Assembly (NCBI GenBank): GCA_963971575.1
Contig: OZ020616.1
Coordinates: 20,069,713 to 20,133,712 of the forward strand
Direction: 5' to 3'
Source of the DNA: Liopterus haemorrhoidalis
Taxonomy: Eukaryota > Arthropoda > Insecta > Coleoptera > Dytiscidae
Length of the DNA stretch: 64,000 bases
The translations under genes were made by a program, and so were the position numbers. The notes beneath the pieces are model-generated. The model searched no databases and was not told the DNA's origin. It saw only the letters and a list, made by a program, of their open reading frames with translations. Position 1 is the stretch's first letter. Every line of letters starts with the position of its first letter. Below, one piece after another: positions 46,101 through 56,524 of the stretch.

Positions 46101-47770
46101 GTGCCAGAAGTTGAAGCTCTGTCAGATCGGCACCGCGGGAAGAATGTCCAACCTTCACATAGGAAAACCATGGGAGACCATACCCATGGATTTCATGACA
46201 CCACTACCCTGGTCGAAAAGGGGTAACGTACACCTGTTAGTTTTCCAGGCCCACCTCATGAAATGGGTGGAGCTGCGGGCCATGAAGAAAGCTACCGCAA
46301 AACAGGTCATCAACCTGGTTGTAAACCGACACGGGTGTCCTAACACAGTTATCTCCGATAGCGGGACTTAGTTTAGTAACAAAGCAATACGGGAGACGCT
46401 GGCCGCCCTAGGGATCTGCCACCGGTTGACACCTCCGTATACGCCGCATGCTAATCCCGTGGAGAGGGTGAACTGCGTACTGAAACCAATGCTAGCGATT
46501 TACTGCAATGCCGACCAGCAAGAGTAGGACCGACACATGGTCGAAATGGCATTGGCCATCAATACTAGCCGCCACGAGTCACCGGATATACCCCGGCCAA
46601 CTCAACTTCGGGAGGGAACTACGACTCCCGGGTACGCTACGGTCCAGAATTGAGGCAGAAGATGGCAGCCCGGAACCAGTTGCCCCAACCCCCCTGATGG
46701 AACGGCTGCAAGTGCTCGAGGATGCCCAAGAACTAGCTCGGATCGACATCAAGTCGCGCCGCCACCAAGTGAGCACATCACTATAACCTGCGACACAGGG
46801 AGTTGAAGCACGCCGTCGGTGAAGCAGTGATGCGTTGCGAACGACCCCTGTCCTCAGGAGCGAAGGGCTTTGCCGCGAAGTTGGCCCCAAGATATTCGGG
46901 ACCATGGACCGTCACACGACTACGATCGCCACAAGTCGTGGATTTAACGAGCCCTCGGGAAAGGGTATTAAATCGGATCCACGTCAAAGATTTAAAGGCA
47001 GCCTTGTAATGATCGCAGGTGTACTCTGGACTCGACACGCCATCAACCATCAGCCGGGATACCGGACCACCAGATAGAAGCGCACGACGGGCCCGCCACT
47101 ACTCCGCCTCTCCAACGGACAGCCTCACCAGTACGAAGGAAGTCACCCCCGATTCCAACCGCACTGACGCCGCGTGACCTACGCTTCCGATAACGCCTCG
47201 ATGACCTCTTTGACTCCGAGTCGCCTCCGACGCCAGTCAACGGCTACCCCACCCCAGCCATCGACCTTTGGACGCCACCGACGATCGTAACTCCGGAGAT
47301 ATCCCGGACACCTCAGATGCCGTACCACCCACCTACGAAAGATGCCAACTGGATAGACCTGAACACGTCGCCGATCCCGGGCGAGTCCACCCCGGGACCA
47401 ACCGCCAACACTGAAGCTATCGCCACCTTCTCTGCCGCTTCTCCAAGCTCAGGTCGATCTAGATACCCAGACTTCTCCCACGCTGACCAGGTGTAAGGAT
47501 GGCTGTGCCATCCCAGGACGGCGCGGGGACAGAAACAAGACGAAGGTGAGGATACCGCTCTAACGGTTGCGGCATCGTCACAAATTAAATAGAAAAAGTA
47601 TCAGGGAAAAATTAATAACCATTTGTACCGCGTTTTAAACGATCAGCGCGGTTTACAGCTGGCAACTTCGTCAAGGAAGAAAAGGATAGTTTTATTAGGA
47701 AAACCCATTAGAGAGTATGAAAAATAACTGCTACATTTGCCCTGTATTGCATTCTAACGTTTGCACGGAC
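43133..47770 (+). mobile_element. Gypsy-type retrotransposon, degenerate
   Basis: A 4.6 kb block of markedly higher GC (from about 43980) inserted in the mariner MITE, with TATA possibly duplicated at 43129-43132 and 47771-47774. No LTR pair could be recognised, so the boundaries come from the interrupted MITE. The first 850 bases are non-coding, with a GC-rich patch at 43270-43500; the last 250 are AT-rich non-coding. Confidence 0.6.
43984..47490 (+). pseudogene. Gypsy Gag-Pol remains
   Basis: In order: a zinc-knuckle region (CRRCSLRGDSSRLCP, 43990); a protease region with VKGRDVRALVDTES (44255); the reverse transcriptase start VDQMLQDGVIH (44750) and, after a run of A at 44880, YFSTLDLKQGYWQVPLNAAS (44955); RNase H with QTDASDLILGAALLQ, TTEKEYLTVVW and TVITDNWAFKWLDS (45460-45690); and integrase with GKPWETIPMDFMTPLPWSKR, VISDSGT and the C-terminal part to 47009. 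Ten or more frame breaks. Neither the catalytic YxDD region of the polymerase nor an intact frame was found. Confidence 0.8.
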
Positions 47771-47813
47771 TATAGTTCCGCTTAAACGTTCCGCTTAATA
47801 CAGATGGAGATGT
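47771..47813. mobile_element. Right end of the interrupted mariner-type MITE
   Basis: TATAGTTCCGCTTAAACGTT then CCGCTTAATACAG, the expected inverted end for the left part at 42817-43132. Confidence 0.6.
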
Positions 47814-48450
47814 ACCTAATCTTAAGATGTAAGATGAATATAATCTGGATATACATTGTTTTGTCATTCATATGTAGAGTCTCCATCATAAGTACAGTAT
47901 ACACTTTCAATTTACTGCCGATTTGTTTCCATTCAACTGGCTCAGAAGTAGCTGTAAGATTTCTTGACACGGCGTCTTACTGCCAGAATTTGTTTTAACG
48001 AAACGATGTAGTGACTTTTCAGTAAACTGCCAACCCAAAATAACAGAAATGTTGACGCAGCCGTAAACCGTGGACGCAAAGTAGCGAAACGAACAAACTT
48101 ATTGTAGATAATTAGTGGGATTTTGAAAGTTTGTCACTACACAAGGGTTAACGTTAGGTCACGGCGGTTTTTGTCGAATTGCGATTATGAACAAAAGTTT
48201 CCGTGCACGTTAACGCTGAAAGTTGGAGTGACTTGACGCCAGATGAATCGCAGCGTTAAGAGGTAGCTTGTACTAACATTAACATATACTAACTTCTAAA
48301 ATTCTAGATTCGAAGTTATAATATAATTAAAATTACATCAATCTTTATCAAATAACGCATCTGACTGCATATTCTACAGATTACATTAAAAAAATATATT
48401 AGTAAACAATAAAAATCCTTTTAATAATTAAAATAAATAAATTTATTGAC
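47814..48450. other. REXO2 intron 2, unassigned
   Basis: AT-rich with a moderately GC-rich patch at 47960-48260 containing CAGTAAACTGCC and TTAACGTTAGG motifs. It resembles the interior of the 3790-4018 MITE only loosely. No exon seen. Confidence 0.4.
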
Positions 48451-48454
48451 GAAT

Positions 48455-49030
48455 AAAATCACTTTGAGCAAAAATTCTAAAATTTACTTGGGAACGGGGA
48501 AAGTAAAATTTAAAATTTAGAAAATAAACCGCCCGGTTTATTAGTCCCGAGGGGTGTTTATGCAAAAAATTTAAAAATCACTTAAGGACGAGGGGGTAAA
48601 AAATCATAATACTAACACGGGCGGGGGGCAACATTTTCTAAAAATCACTTCTGATCACACAAGGCAGAAATACAAAAAAAAAATCACTTGAGGGCAGAGG
48701 AGATAAAAATTTTGAAAATAAGCTGGGGGCAGGCGAGACAATAATTCTAAAAATTACTTCAAAGGAAATCAGAAGTACACGAAAAAAAAAATCACTTGAG
48801 GTTGGGGGAGGTAAAAATTCAGATAATAAGTTGAGAGCAAGGGGGAACAAAAATTCTAAAAACCACAAAAAGTGGTGAGGTGGCAATACTTAAAAACAAA
48901 TCACTTGAGAATCGAGTGCAGAAATTTACAAAATCACCCGGGGGCGGGGGTAAAATTCAAAATATCACTTGGTGATGGCGAGCGGCAGAAATACTAAATA
49001 TCAAATTGGGGAGAAAAATTTAGTGTAGGG
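48455..49030. repeat. Degenerate purine-rich minisatellite
   Basis: About ten diverged units built on AAAATCACTTGAGG followed by a G-rich run and AAAATTCTAAAA, spacing about 45-65 bases. The + strand is strongly purine-rich with repeated runs of four or more G. The minus-strand frame at 48638-48886 is just a translation of this repeat. Confidence 0.7.
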
Positions 49031-49248
49031 CGTTTAAAAGTTATTTTTGGGCCTGACACTATAGGTCTTCTGTTGAAAACCACTGCAATAGAGTACAAAT
49101 ATATGACAGCAATTATATAAATTAATACTCATAAATTATAATAGTTTCTGTATACGTGGTTCTCACCCAGAGACATTCATTTCACAATGTAATAAGTTCA
49201 ATCAGCTTGAAAAACAAGCACTAACTGAAAATTTTCTTTTATTTCTAG
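49031..49248. other. REXO2 intron 2 end
   Basis: Unassigned AT-rich intron ending in the acceptor TTTATTTCTAG at 49238-49248. Confidence 0.5.
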
Positions 49249-49596
49249 ACTGGTTTGACAGAAGCTTCTCGTAACTCAAAAATCTCCATCGAAGAAGCCG
49301 AAACAACTGTTCTGAATTTTTTTAACCAACATTTACAACCAGGAATGAGTCCACTTGCTGGGAATAGTGTTCATTACGACCGAACATTCATAAAAAAATA
49401 TATGCCACTTGTAAATGATTTTATGCATTACCGAATCATAGACGTATCTTGCATCAAGGAACTTTGTCGTAGATGGAACCCAGAAGTTTATAGAAATGCC
49501 CCTAAAAAAGAATATAACCATAGAGCGCTAAGTGATATTCAGGAAAGTGTAAAAGAATTAAAATATTATAAAGAAAATTTTATGAAAGTATTATAA
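49249..49596 (+). CDS. REXO2: Oligoribonuclease REXO2, terminal exon
   Basis: Starts TGLTEASRNS directly after the acceptor, in phase with HGK of the previous exon, and runs 115 codons to a stop at 49596. It holds SPLAGNSVHYDRTFIKKYMP (third catalytic Asp), HYRIIDVSCIKELCRRW and APKKEYNHRALSDIQESVKE, which supplies the catalytic His and last Asp of the DEDDh set. All catalytic residues are therefore present. The C-terminal tail after FMKVL is shorter than in human REXO2, which has an extra lysine-rich tail. Confidence 0.97.
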   Translation, partial: TGLTEASRNSKISIEEAETTVLNFFNQHLQPGMSPLAGNSVHYDRTFIKKYMPLVNDFMHYRIIDVSCIKELCRRWNPEVYRNAPKKEYNHRALSDIQESVKELKYYKENFMKVL

Positions 49597-49623
49597 TTTA
49601 GTGTCTTAATACAAATGTCAAAG

Positions 49624-49778
49624 CAGGGTTGGCCCGTGGTTCTGTGTGGCTTGAGGCACTTGCCTCATTAAATAAAGGCCCAGAAAAAATAGGAAAACGG
49701 ATTCTGATGATAAATAAAAAGATCTCTTTTATCATTTGAAGCCTGGGCCTAGTTCCCATTACTCAAGTGCCGACCCTG
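49624..49778. mobile_element. hAT-like MITE, 155 bp
   Basis: CAGGGTTGGCCC at the left, GTGCCGACCCTG at the right; flanks TGTCAAAG (49616-49623) and GGTCAAAG (49779-49786), 7 of 8 identical. Lies just 28 bases after the REXO2 stop, so it may be in the 3' UTR. Confidence 0.85.
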
Positions 49779-49786
49779 GGTCAAAG

Positions 49787-50056
49787 TCAAGGTAGTATAA
49801 GTTTTTCCTTTTTCTTTTTGAAAATGTGAATTACACCACTTTAACTTTGACCCCCTCAATTTTAAATCCACGTCTCGAGAAAATATATTTTTCAAAATAT
49901 TTGTTTATACTTATTATTCCTTTTTAACCCTCTATTTCATATTCATCCCAAATAGGAACACAATACTTTTTAGGTCCTACAGGTAATGGCGTGGCGTGAT
50001 TGTCTGATCAAGAAATGCAGTGCAAACAAATACGTGTAAGCAAAAATCTATATATA
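49787..50056. other. Intergenic, unassigned
   Basis: Possibly the REXO2 3' flank. No repeat or gene recognised. Confidence 0.4.
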
Positions 50057-50437
50057 AGCTGTTCACTTCTGTAAAAACAAACTAAGAGGAAATTTTGTTT
50101 TCAACAGTTTGCCCCTTTGAAACTGTATGTCATGTTGGTATTACAGAAAAATAATTTGAACAGTCAGATTTTATAATCTGACTGTTCAAATTATTTTTCT
50201 TTCTTATATATGTCATTATTTAATTATTCTTCTTATATATGTCATTTAAAAAAATATCATTTGTCATATTTCATTTTGAATAGTGACATCTTAAATATTT
50301 TGTAAATATAATACAAACATAACCCAAAACTGTAAAGCCCTTTTTTACAATATAACCAAGTTTCTAAAAGTCAGTAATACAGTATAAAAATCACCAAAAT
50401 AACCAGATCTAGTTTGTCCTTACAAAAGTGAACAGCT
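50057..50437. mobile_element. TA-flanked MITE with a central perfect hairpin
   Basis: 381 bp; ends AGCTGTTCACTTCTGTAA and TTACAAAAGTGAACAGCT; TA at 50055-50056 and 50438-50439. Inside, 50147-50200 is a perfect palindrome with arms of about 26 bases (GAAAAATAATTTGAACAGTC and its complement) around a TTTATA loop. Confidence 0.85.
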
Positions 50438-50539
50438 TATATCAGGTCGTCAAAGAAATTTGTAGTTAATAATATTGCCAACTTTAACTACTTGTTATTT
50501 GACATTGGCTTAATATTTTACCGTTCTTTTTTTTTTTTA

Positions 50540-50926
50540 AAGTTAAAAGATACACATCTCGCCTGTTTAAATAATAAGCCTAGATTGGTCAACAGATCGA
50601 CTCCTATCATCTTATTGCATGATAACGCTAGACTACACACTGCACAAATGACTGTGGCAAAACTACGGAAATTGGAGTTGGAACTTCTTCATCATCCTCC
50701 ATACTCACCAGACCATACTACGTAGCCTCCACTGACTACCACTTCTTCCGCAATTTGGACAACTTTTTATTAGGAAAACAGTTTATTTCCGACAATGCTG
50801 TAAAACTGGCCTTCCAGGAATTCATTGGGACTCGTCCGCCAGGGTTTTATACCACCGGCCTAAACAACCTGGCGCTTAAATGGCAAAAGTGTATAGACAA
50901 TATGAGTGCATACTTTGATGAATAAA
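50540..50926 (+). pseudogene. Mariner transposase, C-terminal half
   Basis: RLVNRSTPIILLHDNARLHT holds the second catalytic Asp (HDNARxH), then MTVAKLRKLELELLHHPPYS with PD, the start of the third Asp motif. A frameshift near 50725 separates it from DYHFFRNLDNFLLGKQF, QEFIGTRPPGFY and KWQKCIDNMSAYFDE with the stop at 50926. The family is SETMAR/mariner D34D type. The N-terminal helix-turn-helix and first Asp are missing. Confidence 0.88.
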
Positions 50927-51540
50927 ACCCAGTATGTCCAAAAATCATGTTTTGAGAAAATTGATAAAAACAGTTCTATTTCTTCAATTCTGAAAAACTG
51001 TTTTCGTGACGTGATACTGATAATTTTGAAAATAACTTTTCGTTATTTTCAGAGGAAGATAAATAGGACAGATAGTGTTCCTCAAATAGATTAGTATAAC
51101 TACGCATCATTTGCGGAAAAAATAAAACGCATGACATTTTCAGATAGGAAATATTTAATTGATCGGTAATAAATATTTTGATCAGAAATAAAAATATTTT
51201 TCAAAGAAGTATTTAATCAGAAAAATGTGAAGACTTGATAAGAAAAAATAATGATTTGATCAGAAAAAACTTTTTAAGTATAGACATATCGTTTTACTTA
51301 TTGAATAATTTGATTACTTGAACAGGATTTTCATTTTTAACCACGCTGTGTCTGTATTAATTTGTTTCTGGACATTCCTTCACAGGCCTTTTGTGCAGCA
51401 TCAATCTTCAAGGGCCCTCTTAATACGCAACGCATCAGCACTCAAAGATAAGTGCTGAGTTTTGCCATTTCTATTTACGCACATGTGGATCGTACAATAC
51501 GGTCCGACTATAAGTCGTTTCTACTGAGGATACTCTCAGG
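50927..51540. other. Mariner 3' region and unassigned sequence
   Basis: After the mariner stop comes AT-rich sequence with a recurring TTGATCAGAAA motif between 51160 and 51270 (about five copies). Nothing else recognised. Confidence 0.35.
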
Positions 51541-51892
51541 AGCAGGGGCGGCTGGTCTATAAGTGCTGCAGAACAGCCAATAAATATGGTAAAAATATAT
51601 TTTTAAATTATTATTTATATTACATAATATTTGAAAGATTTTTTTATATATATGTGTATCGACTAGTTGTATTCTGGAAAACGCATTCTTTTCTATGTAC
51701 TTAGTGCTGAAACTTGCAGGGGGGGTTCGCGTGCTGCTTGTAAAATGTATTTTATTATTATTATTATTTTTTTTTAATAAAAAAAAAGAGTATGAACAAT
51801 TGTTAATGATAAAATTAATTTTTACAAGCAAATATAAATAAATTAATAATTATGTATCGACAAACATAGGGGTGCTGCAGTTCCGCAGTGCT
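51541..51892. other. Possible MITE interrupted by the P-like MITE
   Basis: Begins near GCAGGGGCGGCTGGTC (51543), with GTGCTGCAG at 51561 and a reversed CTGCAGTTCCGCAGTG at 51874-51889. The sequence CACCCCTAT after 52152 may be its other end. Tentative. Confidence 0.3.
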
Positions 51893-52152
51893 TATTGAGA
51901 ACTGACACGTTCGGATGCGCTGTCTGGTGGTCAAATATTGAACTACGCGACTGTAGTACTGTTGGAAATTATTACATATGTTCTGGTGTTGATTTTGTGT
52001 TAGAACGTCGATAGATACATTTTCATAAAATAAAAATGTACTGTGCTTAAATTAACCTGTTCCCTGTTAGTATATTGACAGCTGAATACTAGACAATTCA
52101 GCCATTTTGCCATGAAATACAGCGCCGCCAACGGTAATGTCACTTCTCAATA
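51893..52152. mobile_element. P-like MITE, 260 bp, complete
   Basis: TATTGAGAACTGACACG at the left and AATGTCACTTCTCAATA at the right. Nearly the same sequence forms the right end of 29944-31225 and the two halves at 53331-53397 and 62054-62253. No coding sequence. Presumably mobilised by a THAP-type transposase. Confidence 0.8.
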
Positions 52153-52158
52153 CACCCC

Positions 52159-52209
52159 TATATTTTTTAAAGATTACATATGACTCATATGTAATCTTTA
52201 AAAAATATA
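52159..52209. repeat. Perfect 51-base palindrome upstream of PSMG1
   Basis: Arms of 25 bases (TATATTTTTTAAAGATTACA then TATGA) around a single C at 52184, with no mismatch. Follows the P-like MITE by six bases and lies about 320 bases upstream of the PSMG1 start codon. Confidence 0.9.
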
Positions 52210-52527
52210 ATTGGGTACATATAGCGAACGCAACTGTTGAGTATGTTAACTTCCAAATCGCAGTGTTTCGCTTGCTGTTTGTTTAGCGAACGGTAATCAC
52301 AAAGTAAACAGATTGAGTGCTAATTATCAGCAATTACGTTCGCTAAACGCGCCCATTGTCAGTCAACAGTTGCGTTCCCTAAACGCGCTCATTTTTGAAG
52401 GTTTTACGCATTTCTATTTTTGACAACTCTATCGTCAAAAGTACGAATTACTGGAACCAAAATTTCAAATGATTCTGCAACTTTTGAAACTACATTTACC
52501 GTCTTTTAATTTTTATTTCAAATAATT
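52210..52527 (+). promoter_or_regulatory. PSMG1 promoter and 5' UTR region with TTTAGCGAACG inverted repeats
   Basis: AGCGAACGCAACTGTTGA at 52222 is mirrored by TCAACAGTTGCGTTCCCT at 52364, and TTTAGCGAACG at 52283 by CGTTCGCTAAACG at 52337, giving a nested inverted repeat of about 170 bases. This may be a small MITE lying in the promoter. From about 52400 to 52527 the sequence is plausible 5' UTR. No TATA box was singled out. Confidence 0.45.
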
Positions 52528-52610
52528 ATGGCTTTGTTTGGTGAAATAGTTATACCAGGAAGTAGAGCTCTTTTTGAAGACGAAACCGAAGAAAGATTCG
52601 ACGAGAATAC
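52528..52610 (+). CDS. PSMG1: Proteasome assembly chaperone 1, exon 1
   Basis: Starts at ATG 52528 (A at -3, G at +4) and encodes MALFGEIVIPGSRALFEDET then EERFDEN, ending in phase 2 at donor GTAAAT (52611). The FGE(I/V)V start and the acidic patch match the N-terminus of PSMG1/PAC1. With PSMG2 the protein forms the heterodimer that scaffolds assembly of the proteasome 20S alpha ring. A 64-base intron follows. Confidence 0.82.
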
Positions 52611-52674
52611 GTAAATATTTAACATAACCATATTTTAAATGTCAACAAACTTATAAAATATATTTATTTTACAG

Positions 52675-52893
52675 AACACCGCTTGAATGGGACAATAATG
52701 TTGTTCCAAACACGAAAATTGATACTTTAATTGTTATTGAAAATGCCAAACTGACAAATGTTGCTAGGATTTGTCTACTCGGAGAAAATAAACGTGTTTG
52801 TGAATTATTAGGAACTACGGTTTATGTACATAAGATTGCAGATGATAAATATATGGTGTTAATTGATGAAAATGAGAAAATTCCTCATGGCGA
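52675..52893 (+). CDS. PSMG1: Proteasome assembly chaperone 1, exon 2
   Basis: Acceptor ATTTTACAG, 219 bp, donor GTATGA. It encodes TPLEWDNNVVPNTKIDTLIV through KIADDKYMVLIDENEKIPHG, a central beta-rich region with poor sequence conservation across PSMG1 proteins. The frame agrees with exons 1 and 3, which is the main support. A 95-base intron follows. Confidence 0.82.
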
Positions 52894-52988
52894 GGTATGA
52901 TCTTTTAGTTAACACATGTGTGTTTGGGCAGATACATATTCATGTATCGTAAAGGTTTATTAAATTTTTATATCTATTTTTGTTTAAG

Positions 52989-53190
52989 ATAACTGATAAA
53001 CTAATTCCATGGATAGAAAAATCTAAATTGGTCCTTGCATTTAATGCAGCTCCTGCTATAACATACCAAACCAATAGTTCGGAAGAAAAACCATCTTGTT
53101 TTATAAGAGCGTTGTGTACTGGAAGTTGTGATCAATTACATGCTTCAAAATTAGAGGCTCCTAATTTAGCAACGGGAGTCACAGCTGGAG
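52989..53190 (+). CDS. PSMG1: Proteasome assembly chaperone 1, exon 3
   Basis: Acceptor TTTGTTTAAG, donor GTAATG at 53191. It encodes ITDKLIPWIEKSKLVLAFNA, TYQTN, then PSCFIRALCTGSCDQLHASK and LEAPNLATGVTAG, which parallels the human PSMG1 stretch PSPFLRALKTQNF and LEQPNIVHDLPAAV. This is the segment that identifies the gene. It ends with one base of a split codon. The next intron is about 10.6 kb because it hosts a nested P-like transposon. Confidence 0.85.
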
Positions 53191-53330
53191 GTAATGTACA
53201 TTTATTTTAGGATTACATTTTTCTACTTGACAAAATAAGGCTTATTTTACTGACAAATTAGATTTTAATTATGGCAGGAAAAAATGTATGACAAAATATG
53301 CATAGGTTAATCCAAACTATTAATAGGAAC

Positions 53331-53397
53331 TATTGAGAACTGACACGCTCGGATACGCAGTCTGGTGGTCAAATATTGTACTACATGACTGTAGTAC
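53331..53397. mobile_element. P-like MITE, left fragment
   Basis: TATTGAGAACTGACACGCTC onwards, matching the first 66 bases of the complete 260-bp MITE. Broken at GTAGTAC (53391-53397) by the large transposon. The rest is at 62054-62253. Confidence 0.9.
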
Positions 53398-53471
53398 CAC
53401 AGTATAATACAGTAAGCCCACTCGTGTCGGAACCTTTGATGTTGTCGTACCATATTTTCATGACCTCGAGC

Positions 53472-54613
53472 ATGAGAGGATAAATCTAACGCTCGATTGA
53501 CACATGTGCGAATGCTTCAAAATGATCTTGAGCGGAGATTAGAAATATAATATTCTGATTTATTGTGGATATATTTAAGATTATCATTAATACATCAATA
53601 ATAAGACAATAATAATCATCAATTTATTATTTATTTATTTAATAGAACAGCATGTAGCTACTATGAACAATAATACAAAACAAGAAAAAACAAAAAGGAA
53701 CAAATATCACAGTGTTGTCGATAGTCATAAAATTATTGTTAAGCAACAAATAATTCATTCTTAAGTTATAATTTGCTTAAATAAATACAAAGGAGATAAA
53801 ATGAATGAAATTACACGTGTGTGCGTGTAACTACTCACACAGTTAAGACAAAAAAAAGTTACTTTATTTTTTCAATAATATTTTCTTCCTCTTGCGTTGT
53901 CGGTTTTTTAAAATATGCGACTTCTTAATTTTTTTCCTGGTACTAAATAGAGAAATTTGTTTATTAATTTTTTTATTACTTGGTTCAAATTTTGTCGTAT
54001 CTAATTGGTATTTCAGTCTTTTCTTTTCTTTGTTAATTTCTAAACATTTTCTATAAGTATAAGCCCAAAGATTGGGCTTCTCATAATAATTTGTGAAGAA
54101 ATATTCACCAATTTTTTCCATGTCATTGTCCGAAAGTAAAAAACTATTGCTTTTGGTAACATTTCTATAAATTTTGATTCTTCAAGGGTTATTTGTAAAG
54201 TTTGGTGCCCATCACTGCACAACAGGCATTGTAAAACACTTCATTTATATCGGAATTAAAAACATTGCAATTTATTAAACAGATTTTTTTGATAATTAAC
54301 GAAAAAAAAAAAAAAATCATGAACAGTAGTGTCCTGCCTGTTTGTAAACATACATGATGCAGGAAACCCCTCGCCATATTCGTCGATTACCATTAAAGTT
54401 TATCTTATGAATACTTTATAAATGGACATTTAAATTAAATTGTTTTGAAAATATTTTATTACAAATTAATCACAACACAGACATTTTCAATTTATTTAAA
54501 AATGTGTGCGCTGCATATAAGTACATGTAAACACAACAGTGGTTTCCTCGTTTCCCGCTACACTGGAGCGCATGCGTATATGTGTCAATCGAGCGTCAGA
54601 TTTATCCTCTCAT
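53472..54613 (-). mobile_element. Mutator-like element with 33-bp inverted repeats
   Basis: Ends ATGAGAGGATAAATCTAACG... (53472-53504) and its complement (54581-54613), one mismatch in 33 bases. Flanks ACCTCGAGC and ACCTCGTCC (7 of 9) fit a 9-bp duplication. It carries a minus-strand transposase remnant. Inserted near the left end of the P-like transposon. Confidence 0.8.
53864..54400 (-). pseudogene. MULE transposase fragment
   Basis: On the minus strand 54395-54310 reads VIDEYGEGFPA, then MFTNRQDTTVHDFF, a MULE-type motif (D-E-x-G-x-G-F-P with NR.D). NEVFYNACCAVMG follows at about 54250 and a basic tail, EYFFTNYYEKPNLWAYTYRK, ends at 53864. The frames change several times. The N-terminal part with the first catalytic Asp is absent. 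Confidence 0.6.
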
Positions 54614-55270
54614 ACCTCGTCCTAACCAGGATTCTAAAGAACGATACAGACTATTACGCGTATAGATACGGACGAAGCTTTATATGACAACTGACGAATT
54701 GGGTGAAAGTTATTTCTATGGTGACAGTAAATAAGTGTAAAAATTAAATTAGGTTATAAATGAAATAATTGAAAATTATGAAGATTTGCACTAAACAGGG
54801 AATTACAAATAGTTACAAAATGAAATTTTATTTTAAAATGTCAAACAAAGAATTTTGCATTTTATGACTCAAAAATGAATTTTAAAAATATTTTACAAAA
54901 ACTGTTGAAAGTAGTATAATAATAAAGTAGGAAAATTATTTAAATATAAAATAATATTTTTTAATTTATGACAAATATACAAACAATCTTTTATTTCCTT
55001 CAAATCTATATTATAATAAAAATAACTGTTCATGGTATTAGGATTGGGAAATGGAATAATTAAGTAAAGTTGCATATACATTTCATTATTTTTTATAATA
55101 ATACTAATAATTAATTAATTTAATGGCCCAAGAGCCAAAAATTCATATTTATAAAAAAAAAAAAAAAATCCATAAAATACATAACGGAAACAGATATAAG
55201 GTTAACAAAGATCAAGAAATTACAAATATAACCAACATGGGTGGAGTTTGTAGTAGTTTAGTTTGAAGTA
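54614..55270. other. P-like transposon interior, unassigned
   Basis: Starts with the CCTAACCAGGATTC motif, then AT-rich sequence without a recognised frame; an A-rich run lies at 55154-55170. Confidence 0.4.
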
Positions 55271-55620
55271 GTTTGTAGCATTTTAAAGTGAGCTCGGTGT
55301 TCGTTCGCGTGGACGAGTCGGGGTCTGCCAGATTCAATCCAGTTACGTAATGTCAGTCTGGCCTCCTTTTTCGTTGACAACAGCTCCTCATTCTCACTCC
55401 AGCCGCGCATTCGCCGTCCTTTTGATTCTTCTTGTTGAAGAAATAGCCGCGCTACTTAGAGCCTTAACTATTCGACCGTAAAAGTCATCAATCAGTTGCA
55501 TATATTGGGGATCAACACAGTCAGTTCTTTCACACGTTACCAGATCTCGCGGTATCCCCAATCTCTTGAATTCGTTCACATATACTCTGCTATAACACTG
55601 CCGCACGTTTTTACACTAAG
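55271..55620 (-). pseudogene. LINE fragment between endonuclease and reverse transcriptase
   Basis: The minus-strand frame 55606-55394 contains VDPQYMQLIDDFYGRIVKAL, ISSTRR and ARLEWE, and the next frame LDWIWQTPTRPRERTPSSL. This resembles the linker in CR1/Nimb-type LINEs where residues IxxFYxxIVxAL precede a GRPRSxE motif. Truncated on both sides. Confidence 0.5.
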
Positions 55621-55764
55621 GTACAGTGTCGAAGGTGTTTTTATCCTGAGGAGAGGGCAATGAATGTGTTACTGATGTCTCGATCTCGAAGAAGAGTGGA
55701 AGATGACTCGGGATGGTAGACATGTACTCAATCCTCACATTCACAAATTTGACAATATAATTAA

Positions 55765-56490
55765 TTTTCTTTTTAGGGTTTTGTAAGTATTACCAAAAAA
55801 CCCTTATACCGTCATTTTGTCGTCTGTCTGCCTGTTCGGTAAAAATTGTAGCCAAATGGCTAAACCTAGAGAGTTGAAATTTGGCATGTTTATACAACTC
55901 TTTGACCCGCACATAGGAAAAATACTAAAACATCTAAAAAACATATCCCCCTAAAAATATAAACAAATATGTGCTCATCAAAAAAAATATATATATATAT
56001 TTTTTTAAATTCTGAGTAGGGTATCAAATGAAAGCCCTTAGTACGTGGATTAACGATCAAAGATTAATATCAATATTAAGAATTTAAGATTTTTTTATTT
56101 TTTTAAATTTAATGATCTTCATAAGTTTTTAAATGTGGTAAATTACTGTGGTTAATTTTTACTAATATTTCCAAAAATGACAAATAAGACGAAACATTAA
56201 AACAAATATGTGCACATCGAAATATGTTTTTAAAATTCTGAGTAGGGTATCAAATGAAAGCCCTTAGTACGTGGATTAACGATCAAAATTTTATTTTTGC
56301 AAAATAAATTATTTTGATGCAATTTTTGCCAAAATTGTGCAAAAAAATTTTTGTCCTACACCCTGTAGCCCAGATGGTTTAAACTAAAAATCTGAAAATT
56401 TTCTAAGTAATGTACATTGGTGTGAACCGGAATATTACAACAGGAATTTTTGATTTTCGGAAAATAACGCATTTTTTGTGTTTTTAACTA
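55765..56490 (+). repeat. R1 repeat, copy 2
   Basis: Same blocks and order as 28308-28840: TTTTTAGGGTTTTGTAAGTA, GAGAGTTGAAATTTGGCATG, CCCTGTAGCCCAGATGGTTT and CGCATTTTTTGTGTTTTT. It carries an internal duplication: TCAAATGAAAGCCCTTAGTA occurs at 56024 and again at 56250. Confidence 0.75.
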
Positions 56491-56524
56491 AAATATGTCA
56501 AATATTTAATTCGCTATGTAACGC

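Noticed and set aside
46579..47240. Several overlapping open frames on both strands over the gypsy 3' region
   Set aside because: High GC makes long chance frames; only the + strand integrase remnant shows family motifs.
48638..48886. 82-codon minus-strand frame with repeated PPPTSSDFFF-like segments
   Set aside because: Simply the purine-rich minisatellite read in reverse.
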